Shown one piece after another: positions 44,538 through 52,524 of a DNA stretch of 64,000 bases. A model generated the notes under the pieces. It saw only the letters and a program-made list of their open reading frames with translations. It was not told where the DNA came from and did not search any database. Positions within the stretch are counted from its first letter, which is position 1; each line of letters opens with the position of its first letter. The position numbers and the translations under genes are program-made. This DNA is from Streptomyces venezuelae (lineage in GTDB: Bacteria; Actinomycetota; Actinomycetes; Streptomycetales; Streptomycetaceae), in the NCBI RefSeq assembly GCF_008642315.1, contig NZ_CP029192.1, positions 2,666,001 through 2,730,000 on the forward strand, written 5' to 3'.

Positions 44538-45383
44538 TCATCGCTTCGCGTCCCGCTTGAACAGCGAGCGCGCCCAGAAGAAGCCGAGCAGGGCGATGGC
44601 GATGCCCCAACCCACCGCGAGCGGACCGAACTTGCCGATCTCGGTACCGGTCAGCAGCCCGCGCAGGGTCTCGGTGAAGGCGGTGTAGGGCTGCCATTCG
44701 GCGAAGTGGCGCAGCCAGCCCGGCATCGAGTCGAGCGGCACGAACACGCTGCTGAGGAACGGCAGCAGGAAGGAGAACGGCAGAGCGACACTGCTGGCTG
44801 CCTCCGGTGCCTTGACGAGCTGGCCGAGTGCGACGGCGAGCCAGGTGAGGGCGGTGCTCATGAGGGTGAGCAGAGCGGCGGCCGCCAGCCACTCGACGGG
44901 CTCGGCGCCGGAGCGGAAGCCGATGAGGAGGGCGACCCCGGTGACGAAGACGATGGTGATCATCGTCTGGATGACGGCGCCGACGGCCCGTCCCGTGAGG
45001 ATCGACGAGCCGTTGATCGGCATGGTCCTGAACCGGGCCACGATGCCCTCGGTCATGTCGGTGCAGACGCCGACCGTGGTGGGCAGGACACCGGAGCCGA
45101 CGGCCATGAGCAGGATGCCGGGGACGAGGTAGTCGATGTAGTCACCGGAGCCTTCGGCGCCCATGCCGGCGGACATCGTGCCGCCGAAGACGTAGTTGAA
45201 CAGCAGCAGCATGGCGATGGGCATGCTGACCAGGCTGATCGTCATCGCCGGGTAGCGGCGGGCGTGCCGGAGGTTGCGGCGCAGCATGGTGAGGGAGTTC
45301 TGCAGCGCGGAGGTGGGGGCGGGGACGTGGGTCCGCGTGACCGCCGAGGCGGTCCTGGGGGCGGGGGTGGTGACGGTGCTCAT
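44538..45383 (-). CDS. ABC transporter permease, DrrB/ABC-2 type
   Basis: A 281-aa membrane protein with six hydrophobic segments (for example ISLVSMPIAMLLLFNYVFGG, TMITIVFVTGVALLIGF, LPFSFLLPFLSSVFVPLDSM) and the ABC-2 pattern. It pairs with the ATPase, whose stop it overlaps by 4 bases. Daunorubicin-resistance-type exporters share this plan; the substrate is unknown. Confidence 0.9.
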   Translation of the reverse strand: MSTVTTPAPRTASAVTRTHVPAPTSALQNSLTMLRRNLRHARRYPAMTISLVSMPIAMLLLFNYVFGGTMSAGMGAEGSGDYIDYLVPGILLMAVGSGVLPTTVGVCTDMTEGIVARFRTMPINGSSILTGRAVGAVIQTMITIVFVTGVALLIGFRSGAEPVEWLAAAALLTLMSTALTWLAVALGQLVKAPEAASSVALPFSFLLPFLSSVFVPLDSMPGWLRHFAEWQPYTAFTETLRGLLTGTEIGKFGPLAVGWGIAIALLGFFWARSLFKRDAKR

Positions 45384-46399
45384 CGGGTCGTCGCTTTCTC
45401 GTGGTCGGGGCGGCCGGTCACGGCGAAGAAGACGTCGTCCAGGTCGGGGGTGTCGATCGTGAGCCCCTCGACCTCGATGCCGGTGGCGTCGACGCGGTCG
45501 AGCACCGCCTTGACGGACTTCAGGCTGCCGTCGCTGGGAATGTGCAGGGTCAGGTCGTCCTCGCCCCGGCTGCCGAGACCGAGCAGCCGCACGGCGTCGT
45601 CGAGACCGCCGGGATCGGCGAAGCGGAGCTGGACGTGCCCGCCGGGGACGAGGCGCTTCAGCTCGCCGGGGGTGCCCTCGGCGACGAGCTTGCCGCCGCT
45701 CAACACGGCGATGCGGTCGGCGAGTTGGTCGGCCTCCTCCAGGTACTGCGTGGTGAGGAAGATGGTCACGCCGTCGGCCACGAGCTGACGGACGATCTCC
45801 CACATGCCGTGGCGGCTGCGCGGGTCGAGACCGGTGGTCGGCTCGTCCAGGAAGATCACGCGTGGGCTGCCGACGAGGGTCATCGCGATGTCGAGCCGGC
45901 GCCGCATGCCGCCGGAGTACGTCGCGGCGGGCCGCCGCGCGGCCTCGACGAGGTCGAACCGCTCGACGAGTTCGGCGGCCAGGTGCCGTCCCTGCCGCCG
46001 GCCGAAGCCGTACAGGTCCGCCATGAGCGTCAGGTTCTCCTCGCCGGTGAGGAGGTTGTCGACGGCGGAGAACTGTCCGGTGACACCGATCGCGGCACGC
46101 ACGGCGTCGGGTTCCCGCGCCAGGTCGTGCCCTGCGACGCGGGCTTCGCCGGAGTCGGCGGAGATGAGCGTGGAGAGGATCTGCACGGCGGTCGTCTTGC
46201 CCGCACCGTTGGGCCCGAGCAGGGAGAAGATCGTGCCTTGCGGAATGTCGAGGTCGATGCCGTCCAGCACGGTTTTCTGGCCGTAGGCCTTGTGGAGGTT
46301 GGTGGCGGTGATGGCGGAGGGGCGGGAGGTGTGGGTGTCGGTGCCGGTGTGGTTGTGACGGGGGTGATGGGGGTGATGGGTGTCGCGGGGCGTTGGCAT
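45380..46399 (-). CDS. ABC transporter ATP-binding protein, DrrA type
   Basis: A 339-aa ATPase. Walker A is GPNGAGKTT, the signature YSGGMRRRLDIAM, Walker B VIFLDEPTTGLD, H-loop TTQYLEEAD. The C-terminal domain (about 240-339) is typical of DrrA-like proteins. The N-terminal 25 residues are unusually His-rich (HHPHHPRHNHTGTDTHTS), encoded by a GT-repeat-like stretch. The ATG at 46399 has AAGGA upstream. It forms an export operon with the permease. Confidence 0.92.
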   Translation of the reverse strand: MPTPRDTHHPHHPRHNHTGTDTHTSRPSAITATNLHKAYGQKTVLDGIDLDIPQGTIFSLLGPNGAGKTTAVQILSTLISADSGEARVAGHDLAREPDAVRAAIGVTGQFSAVDNLLTGEENLTLMADLYGFGRRQGRHLAAELVERFDLVEAARRPAATYSGGMRRRLDIAMTLVGSPRVIFLDEPTTGLDPRSRHGMWEIVRQLVADGVTIFLTTQYLEEADQLADRIAVLSGGKLVAEGTPGELKRLVPGGHVQLRFADPGGLDDAVRLLGLGSRGEDDLTLHIPSDGSLKSVKAVLDRVDATGIEVEGLTIDTPDLDDVFFAVTGRPDHEKATTR

Positions 46400-46921
46400 G
46401 TCCGGTCCTTTTCGGGCGAGGGCGGGGATGCGATGGGCGGATGTGGGGTGCGCTCGGGCACGGGCCGATGGCACCGGGACGCACGGGTTTTGGGTATGGC
46501 GGGGGGGGCGACGGGTCTTTCAGGCAGGGCGGCGCCCCGGAAGGCTTCCGGTGAGGTTCGTCCGGGGACGGGGGCGCGGCCTGGGCCGCGGGGCATCCGC
46601 GGGGCCGTGAGGCGAGGCGGGGAGAGGCGGCTCGAGGGGCCGGAGAGGTTCGCACCGGAGGGCGTCGCGAGCGGACGTCCACTCCGGGGGCGGGGCAGGA
46701 CCAGATGGGCCGGGGCAGGACCCAGTAAGCAGGAGTCGCCCTGACAAGTAAGTCAGTATCGGCAGGCCGAGGTCAGTCCCGGTGGGCCGGAGTCGGGCGC
46801 AGTAGGCCTGGGTTCAGCGCAGGGGGCGGGTGGGCCACATGGGCCACAGCAGCAGCCGGAAGGGCCTGGCCGCACCCGTGGGCCCGCAGGGCGGATCAGG
46901 CCCCTTGGCTTGCCGCGCGCG
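46400..46921. other. 522-base gap without a convincing gene
   Basis: G-rich DNA between the ABC operon start and the DUF4097 stop. Open frames here are low-complexity. CTGAC-AAGTAA-GTCAG at 46741-46756 is a perfect dyad of TetR type, about 340 bases from the ABC start. It may mark a lost tetR gene or a distant promoter. Confidence 0.4.
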
Positions 46922-47767
46922 TCACGCTCGGTGGATCTTGATGTCGCCGATTCCCGTGCGGGCGTGGACCTTTACCGTGTCGGCCGGCTCGTCGGGCGCC
47001 GACGGTCCCGACTCCTCCAGCGCCTGGCTGACCGTTCCCGCCTTGGTCCGTACGTCGAGCCACGCCGCCGTGCCCTCGCGGATACCGATCTCGATCTTGC
47101 CCGCGGCCGCCTCGACGACGGTCTCGCCGCGGGCCACCTCGCCCAACCGCACCGCCCCGTTGGCCGTCTTGACGCTGACGTCGGCGGCCGCGCGGTCGAC
47201 GGTGACGGAGCCGTTGGACGCCTTCACCTTGATGTTGCCCTCGACGTCGCCCAACACCGTGATGCCGTTGGAGTTCTTGATGTCGACCGTCCCCCTGACC
47301 TCACCGACGCGGACCTCACCCGAGGAGGTGGAGACGTCGACCTGCCCGTCCGCGCGGCCCAGGGAGACGTCGCCGTACCCCGTGGTCAGCTTCGCGGACG
47401 CGGTCCGCTCCAGCTGGATGTCGCCCGCCGAGACCTTGACCTCGCAGTCGCCGAGCCCGCCCTGGGCGGAGACGTGCGCCATGACGGTCGTGGCGTGCAC
47501 CCCGGAACCCGTCGGCAGCACGATGTCCACGTCGACGGACGGGCCCTTGCCGAACATGGGGCGGTCCTTGGGACCCTTGACCAGCAGCTTGCCGTTGGCG
47601 AACTCGACGCGGGTGCGCTCGGCCGCCTTGACGTCCGCTTCCTGCGTCGCGCTGCTGGGCCGTACGTCGACGACCGTGTCCTCACGGTCCCCTGCGGTGA
47701 TCCGGAGCGTCCCGACCCGGAGGGTGACGGTGGCGCTGATGGGCTTCGGGCTGTCGAAAGAAGGCAT
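46922..47767 (-). CDS. DUF4097-family beta-repeat protein
   Basis: A 281-aa protein built of repeating beta strands with GxVxV-type turns (DVSLGRADGQVDVSTSSGEV; DIKNSNGITVLGDVEGNIKV), the right-handed beta-helix of DUF4097/putative adhesin proteins. There is no signal peptide or membrane segment. Its function is unknown. It is followed by the ABC operon but separated by 522 bases. It lies 183 bases after the HicB-like gene. Confidence 0.8.
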   Translation of the reverse strand: MPSFDSPKPISATVTLRVGTLRITAGDREDTVVDVRPSSATQEADVKAAERTRVEFANGKLLVKGPKDRPMFGKGPSVDVDIVLPTGSGVHATTVMAHVSAQGGLGDCEVKVSAGDIQLERTASAKLTTGYGDVSLGRADGQVDVSTSSGEVRVGEVRGTVDIKNSNGITVLGDVEGNIKVKASNGSVTVDRAAADVSVKTANGAVRLGEVARGETVVEAAAGKIEIGIREGTAAWLDVRTKAGTVSQALEESGPSAPDEPADTVKVHARTGIGDIKIHRA

Positions 47768-47828
47768 GGCTGTCCCGTCCTAAGGGCTCGCCGAGCCTCA
47801 AGGGCTCGGTCGGCGAAGGCTGTTGGGG

Positions 47829-47883
47829 AGTTCTGGTACGAGTACTGGCGCGAGTTCCAGTACGAGTACGGGAGCGAGTACGG
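47829..47883. repeat. Short imperfect repeats of (G/C)GAGTACG
   Basis: The 55 bases contain four or five close copies of GAGTAC/GAGTTC with TACGAGTACGGG units. They lie in the gap before the DUF4097 gene. A shadow frame reads Tyr/Glu repeats, but no gene is supported. Confidence 0.5.
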
Positions 47884-47950
47884 ATGGGCAGTGCCCGGAG
47901 GGGCGTGGGGATCGGCGGGTCGGGCGGCGCGTACTGAACGCGCGTCCGCG

Positions 47951-48511
47951 CTACCGCACCCAGCCCGTGAACCCCGTCCCGGAGTTCCACGATTCGCGGC
48001 GGCCGCCCCCCGCACCCGCCCGGCCACCCCGGCCGTCGGGCTGGTCCAACGCGCCGGACACCGCGCGGACGAGCCACGCGTTGACCGAGAGGCCGTCCCG
48101 GCTCGCCGCCTCCTCCACACGCGACTTGACGTGGGCGGGAAGGCGGAGGTTCACCCGGGCGGTGCCCCCGTCGTCCACCGCGTCGGACGCCGCCGGCGGC
48201 GGGGCCGGCGCCGGCTGGGCCGCCATCAGCGCCGCGTACTCGGCCTGGGCGTCGAACGGCTCGCCCGCGGGCGGCGGCGTCACCACGAACTCCGGGTCGA
48301 CGCCACGCAGTCGTACGTCCACCGAGCCGGGCGCGAGGTCGACGGTGATCTCGTCCGCGGCGGCGGAGAGCGCGTTCAGCAGGGTGAGCCGGGCGGCCGA
48401 CTCCAGCGGGGCGGTGAGGCGCTCGGCCAGGGCCCGCGCCTCGTCCCCGCCCGCTTCGGCGGCCACGGCGAGTTCCTGCCGGAGCTGATCGACGTACTGC
48501 GTGAGGTTCAT
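47951..48511 (-). CDS. HicB-like / ribbon-helix-helix protein
   Basis: A 186-aa protein. The N-terminal part (MNLTQYVDQLRQELAVAAEA ... VDVRLRGVDPEFVV) resembles a HicB-like fold. The end holds a ribbon-helix-helix (TARVNLRLPAHVKSRVEEAASRDGLSVNAWL), a DNA-binding motif found in antitoxins. No hicA toxin is visible on either side, so it is probably a solo regulator. TGGCGCCA-type dyads in its promoter region fit autoregulation. Confidence 0.8.
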   Translation of the reverse strand: MNLTQYVDQLRQELAVAAEAGGDEARALAERLTAPLESAARLTLLNALSAAADEITVDLAPGSVDVRLRGVDPEFVVTPPPAGEPFDAQAEYAALMAAQPAPAPPPAASDAVDDGGTARVNLRLPAHVKSRVEEAASRDGLSVNAWLVRAVSGALDQPDGRGGRAGAGGGRRESWNSGTGFTGWVR

Positions 48512-48520
48512 GACGCCATC

Positions 48521-48655
48521 ATGGCACCATGGTGGCGCCATTGCAAGCACCTTTGGCGCTGCCGCCGCGCCGACCATGCCCTCGAAAGCACATTTGCGCA
48601 GGTCAACCCTGACACACATGCGCGTGACGCCATCCCTGCGCCACCTTGGCGCCAG
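48521..48655. promoter_or_regulatory. Dyads upstream of the HicB-like gene
   Basis: ATGGCACCA/TGGCGCCAT (48521-48541) is a 9-base dyad with one mismatch, 9 bases upstream of the start codon. GCGCCA-CCT-TGGCGC (48638-48652) is a perfect 6-base dyad. A further TTGGCGCT is at 48553. They look like ribbon-helix-helix binding sites. Confidence 0.55.
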
Positions 48656-48718
48656 ACCGCACCCCCGTAGAGCCACACCCCCACCATCCCGCCACACCGA
48701 GAACGGCCCGTTCTAGAG

Positions 48719-48769
48719 GTTGAAAGTTGAACAGAATCGCGCTACCTTCGATCTCGTTGAACATTCAAC
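48719..48769. promoter_or_regulatory. GTTGAA boxes upstream of the YceI gene
   Basis: GTTGAA occurs at 48719-48724 and 48726-48731, and GTTGAA-CA-TTCAAC (48756-48769) is a perfect dyad. MarR-type regulators bind such TTGAA...TTCAA sites. AGAACGG-C-CCGTTCT (48700-48714) is another perfect dyad just upstream. No regulator gene is adjacent. Confidence 0.6.
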
Positions 48770-48828
48770 AGCAGCTTACGCAAGCAAGCAGCAGCTCCCC
48801 ACCGGAGCTCGTCCTCAAGGAGCACGTC

Positions 48829-49452
48829 ATGGGTCTCTTCGGCCGCAAGAACGACACCGACACCGTCACCACCCCCGCTGCCGCCGCCCCCGCCGCGGTC
48901 AGCCCCGATCTCGCCGCGCTGACCGGCGAGTACACGATCGACCCGTCGCACACGACGATCGGTTTCGTCGCCCGCCACGCCATGGTCACGAACGTCAAGG
49001 GCTCCTTCCTCGACTTCACGGGCTCCCTGCACCTGGACGGCTCGGAACCGTCCCGTTCGACGGCCTCCCTCGACATCAAGATGGAGAGCATCGACACGGG
49101 CAACGCCGACCGCGACGGCCACCTGAAGAGCGCGGACTTCTTCAAGACCGACGAGTTCCCCGAGATGACCTTCCGTTCCACCAAGACGGAGGCGCTGGGC
49201 GGCGACGACTACCGCGTCACCGGTGACCTGACGATCCTGGGCACCACGAAGCCGGTCACGATCGACCTGGAGTTCAACGGTTCGGCCAAGGACCCGTTCG
49301 GCAACGAACGCGTCGGCTTCGAGGGCAAGGCGGAGATCCTGCGTTCGGAGTGGGGCCTCACCTGGAACGCCGCGCTGGAGACCGGCGGCATGCTCGTCTC
49401 CGACAAGATCAAGCTGAGCTTCGACATCTCGGCGATCAAGGCCGGTTCCTGA
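48829..49452 (+). CDS. YceI-family lipocalin-like protein
   Basis: A 207-aa protein with the YceI beta-barrel (about 35-205): GEYTIDPSHTTIGFVARHAM, LDIKMESIDTGNADRDGHLK, SADFFKTDEFPEMTF. YceI proteins bind isoprenoid-type lipids such as polyisoprenoids; a few respond to stress. The N-terminus (MGLFGRKNDTDT) has no signal peptide, so it is probably cytoplasmic. AAGGAG lies before ATG 48829. Confidence 0.9.
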   Translation: MGLFGRKNDTDTVTTPAAAAPAAVSPDLAALTGEYTIDPSHTTIGFVARHAMVTNVKGSFLDFTGSLHLDGSEPSRSTASLDIKMESIDTGNADRDGHLKSADFFKTDEFPEMTFRSTKTEALGGDDYRVTGDLTILGTTKPVTIDLEFNGSAKDPFGNERVGFEGKAEILRSEWGLTWNAALETGGMLVSDKIKLSFDISAIKAGS

Positions 49453-49527
49453 ACCGGTCCCCGAAGCGGTCCCGCACCGCCTCCCCGACCGCCCCCCGGC
49501 CGACCCGCGCGCGCTACCGTTCCGCCT

Positions 49528-50076
49528 GTGCCCGAGTTCATACAGCAACTGCCCGCACTGCTCGGCGTGATCATCGGCGCGCTCGGGTCCTACGTCGCGA
49601 TCACGCGGGGGGACCGGATCCGGTTCCGGCGGGAGCAGGCCGCGCGCTGGGAGGAACGGCGGCTCGCCGTCTACACCGAGTACGCCAGGGTCCTGAAGCT
49701 GACCGTCAGCCTCACCTACCGGGTCGCCGCCCACCTCGGCAACGACCCGCACCCGCACCCCCTTTCGCCCGAAGAGGCCGTGCCCCACTTCACCCATGCC
49801 GCCGAGGCGCGGGATCCCGCCGGGGAGTCGCTGCTGATGCTCGGCTCGCCGGAGGTCGTGGACGCGGCCCGGGACTGGGTGCTCCTGGTGATCCGGATGG
49901 AGCGGTTCCTGCGGGAGGACACACACGACCCCGAGGCGTGGGCCACGCTCCTCGAACGGCAACGGACCGCACGCGGGGCCTACTACGCGGCGGTTCGAAG
50001 GGACTTGGCGCTGCCGCCCGGCCATCCGGGGCAGTGGTCGGTGACCGCTCCCCCGGCCGGCCCGCACACGCGATGA
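49528..50076 (+). CDS. Membrane-anchored protein of unknown function (182 aa)
   Basis: One N-terminal transmembrane segment (LPALLGVIIGALGSYVAIT, about 7-27) is followed by a charged helical cytoplasmic region (RFRREQAARWEERRLAVYTE) and helices to residue 170. No known domain is recognised. It converges with the alpha/beta hydrolase gene with one base between the stops. Confidence 0.75.
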   Translation: MPEFIQQLPALLGVIIGALGSYVAITRGDRIRFRREQAARWEERRLAVYTEYARVLKLTVSLTYRVAAHLGNDPHPHPLSPEEAVPHFTHAAEARDPAGESLLMLGSPEVVDAARDWVLLVIRMERFLREDTHDPEAWATLLERQRTARGAYYAAVRRDLALPPGHPGQWSVTAPPAGPHTR

Positions 50077-50077
50077 G

Positions 50078-50983
50078 TCATCGGGCGCCCGTCTCGGGGA
50101 TGGCCCCGACCGTGTGCTCGACGATCGCCTTCTCCAACGGCCCGTGCACCGCGGGCGGCAGCGCGTGGCCCATGCCCGGGATCTCCACCAGCCGCGCCCC
50201 CGCGACGACCTGCGCGATGTGCTGCGGGTGCGGGACCGGGAAAACGGGTTCCGCCGTGGCGGAGACGACGAGCACCGGCACCCGGTTCGCCGCGAGTTCG
50301 GCGGTGCGGACCATGCCTGAACTGTCGGCGCGAGCGTGCGCCGACGACTCCAGATATCCGCCCGCGTGGTCGATGACGCCCCGTTCCAGCTCCCTGAAGT
50401 AGGCGGCGTCGAAGGGCAGCTGGTCACCGCTCAGCAGACGCCAGTGCTCCACCCGCCGGTCCAGCTCGGCCTCCGGACCGTGGTCCTCCACGGGCCGCGA
50501 CCACATCTCCAGGATCTCCGGCGCGATGCCGGGCAGCTCGGCGACGGGGACGCGGACACCGTCCGGCCGCATGTACGGGGTCTCGCTCAGCGCGCACGTT
50601 CCCAGCAGGGTCGCGCTCAGCACCCGCTCGGGGTGGTCGGCGAGCACCAGCTGGCAGAGCATGCCGCCCAGCGACAGCCCCACGATGTGGGCCCGCTCGA
50701 CGCCGAGGCCGTCGAGGACCGCGATCGCGTCGCGCGCCAAGTCGGTGACGGGATACGGGTTCTCGTCGAAGGGTCGGTCGGAGCGGCCCGTGTCTCGGTG
50801 GTCGTAGCGGATGACGTGATGGTGCGCCGCCAGGGCCTCGACGAGCGGCTCGGGCCAGCCGAGCGCGGAGGCCTGGGCGCCCATGACCAGCAGCAGCGCG
50901 GGGGCGTCGGGCGCGCCGCGCCGCTCGGTCCACACCCGGACCCCCGGCGCGACCTCGACGTACTGCTCATGGACCTGACTCAT
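50078..50983 (-). CDS. Alpha/beta-hydrolase
   Basis: A 301-aa alpha/beta-hydrolase fold. The oxyanion region is LLLVMGAQASALGW, YDHRDTGRSDRP, the nucleophile elbow GLSLGGMLCQ (Ser) and the catalytic His in IPGMGHALPP. It resembles esterases and cofactor-free hydrolases; substrate unknown. The ATG at 50983 is chosen by homology. A TetR-like palindrome lies 48 bases upstream (51031-51048), but no tetR gene is adjacent. Confidence 0.88.
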   Translation of the reverse strand: MSQVHEQYVEVAPGVRVWTERRGAPDAPALLLVMGAQASALGWPEPLVEALAAHHHVIRYDHRDTGRSDRPFDENPYPVTDLARDAIAVLDGLGVERAHIVGLSLGGMLCQLVLADHPERVLSATLLGTCALSETPYMRPDGVRVPVAELPGIAPEILEMWSRPVEDHGPEAELDRRVEHWRLLSGDQLPFDAAYFRELERGVIDHAGGYLESSAHARADSSGMVRTAELAANRVPVLVVSATAEPVFPVPHPQHIAQVVAGARLVEIPGMGHALPPAVHGPLEKAIVEHTVGAIPETGAR

Positions 50984-51030
50984 GACGGCCTCCCCGCGTT
51001 CGAACGACGAACAATGCACGACCAACAACA

Positions 51031-51048
51031 AGACGAACCGTATCGTCT
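51031..51048. promoter_or_regulatory. TetR-like dyad upstream of the hydrolase
   Basis: AGACGA-ACCGTA-TCGTCT: perfect 6-base arms with a 6-base centre, typical of TetR-family operators. Confidence 0.5.
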
Positions 51049-51091
51049 CGCAGAGCGGGTCGTCAACCGTCGTACCTCAGGACCTCATGCC

Positions 51092-52465
51092 TCAGAACCC
51101 GCCCCCGCCACCGAAGTCCCCACCGCCACCAAAGTCCCCGCCCCCGCCGCCACCGAAGTCCCCGCCCCCGAAGTCCGAGGCGTCGAAGTCCGCTCCCGAG
51201 TAGTCGCCGCCCTCGTAGCCGCCGCCGAAGTCCCCGTATCCGGAGCCGTGGTCCGCCGCGTACGCGGGGCTCGACATCATGCCGCCGAGCATCGTGCCGA
51301 CGAGGAGCCCCGGCAGGATGCCGCCGCCGAAGTACCCGCCCGCCCACGGCCCGTACGCGGGTCCCGCCTCCCAGTAGGGGCGCCGCTCCCCGGACTCCGT
51401 GGCCACGGTCCGCACCATCGGGTCCTCGCCGTCAGCGAGGCGGGCCGCGTCCGCCGCGCACACCGGCACCGAACGCTCCGCGCCGTTCGCGGGCGCCCAC
51501 GTCGCGTCCTCGACCGAGGGGCCGTGCCGCGGGTCGAAGAAACAGGGAGCCCGCCGCTCGGGCAGCTCGCGCCCCTCGCGTCGCGCGGCGAGCAGGGCCA
51601 GCGAGAAGCGGCCGTCCTCCAGGGCCTGGGTGACGCCCTTCACGTCCTCGGGACGCGTCGCGGCCGCCATGTACGACTTCGCCTTCTCGTACGAGTCCAG
51701 CGCGCGCTCGTAGTCCGCGCGCATCGCGTCGTCCGCGCCGGCCTCCGCGGGGTGGAAGTCGAGCCGGTCCAGCTCCTCGCCGAACGCGGTGATGTCCTCG
51801 TCGACGACGACGGACAGTTTGCGCAGCGACTCCCGCTGCATCTCCTCGTGACGGCGCTTCTTGCGCCGGACGATCGCGTACGCGCCCCCGGCGCCCGCCA
51901 CGACGACCACGCCGACCCCGATGAGGGCGCCCGGCGAGACACCGTTGTCCGTGCCGCCGCCCCAGGACTCCGGGGCCTTGCCGTTGGCCTGCACGAGGGC
52001 CTGGCCGACGAAGCGGTCGAGCTGCTCGGGGGCACTGTCGCCCTGGACCAGCGAGACGAGGTTGCCGACGGCGTTGCCGGTCAGCACCGAACGGTCGGCC
52101 TTCGCGTCGAAGCCCTCGCCGAGCCGGACCGCGTACAGGCCGGTCACGCCGGTCTCCGTGCGCAGCTGCCGGAAGAGGGCCTGCTGCGGGAAGTCGTCCG
52201 GCAGCACGGCCACGAAGACCGGTTTGTCGGCCTTCTTGATCTTCTGGGCGAGGGCGTCGGCCTGCTCGCCGGAGAGCTGGTCCGACGCCGCGGGATCGAC
52301 GTAGACCGGGCTCTTCTTCCAGGCGTCCGCCACCACCGACACGCTGGAGGCGTCCTGCGTACCGGATGCCGCCAGGGCCCCGGGCGCCGCCGTGACCGAC
52401 ACGGCACCCAGGACGAGCAGCAGTCCGGAGAGTCCCACCGAGATCCGCTTCGTCCGATTCCTCAT
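51092..52465 (-). CDS. TPM-domain membrane protein with Gly/Phe-Asp-rich tail
   Basis: A 457-aa protein: signal or membrane segment at the N-terminus (RISVGLSGLLLVLGAVSV), an extracytoplasmic TPM-phosphatase-like region (about 40-160), TM segment (GVSPGALIGVGVVVVAGAGGAYAI, about 182-205), cytoplasmic coiled region and a C-terminal low-complexity tail of repeated DFGGG. The pattern resembles the yjcQ/YgcG families with Gly-rich ends. Function unknown. The ATG at 52465 was chosen. Confidence 0.75.
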   Translation of the reverse strand: MRNRTKRISVGLSGLLLVLGAVSVTAAPGALAASGTQDASSVSVVADAWKKSPVYVDPAASDQLSGEQADALAQKIKKADKPVFVAVLPDDFPQQALFRQLRTETGVTGLYAVRLGEGFDAKADRSVLTGNAVGNLVSLVQGDSAPEQLDRFVGQALVQANGKAPESWGGGTDNGVSPGALIGVGVVVVAGAGGAYAIVRRKKRRHEEMQRESLRKLSVVVDEDITAFGEELDRLDFHPAEAGADDAMRADYERALDSYEKAKSYMAAATRPEDVKGVTQALEDGRFSLALLAARREGRELPERRAPCFFDPRHGPSVEDATWAPANGAERSVPVCAADAARLADGEDPMVRTVATESGERRPYWEAGPAYGPWAGGYFGGGILPGLLVGTMLGGMMSSPAYAADHGSGYGDFGGGYEGGDYSGADFDASDFGGGDFGGGGGGDFGGGGDFGGGGGF

Positions 52466-52524
52466 ACTTCGAACGTAACCCAGACGAGCCCCGGAGCGGG
52501 TGTGGGGGACCACTCCAGCGGCGA

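Noticed and set aside
46520..46747. Open frame in the gap upstream of the ABC operon
   Set aside because: Pro/Arg-rich low-complexity, TTG start without a ribosome binding site, no family match.
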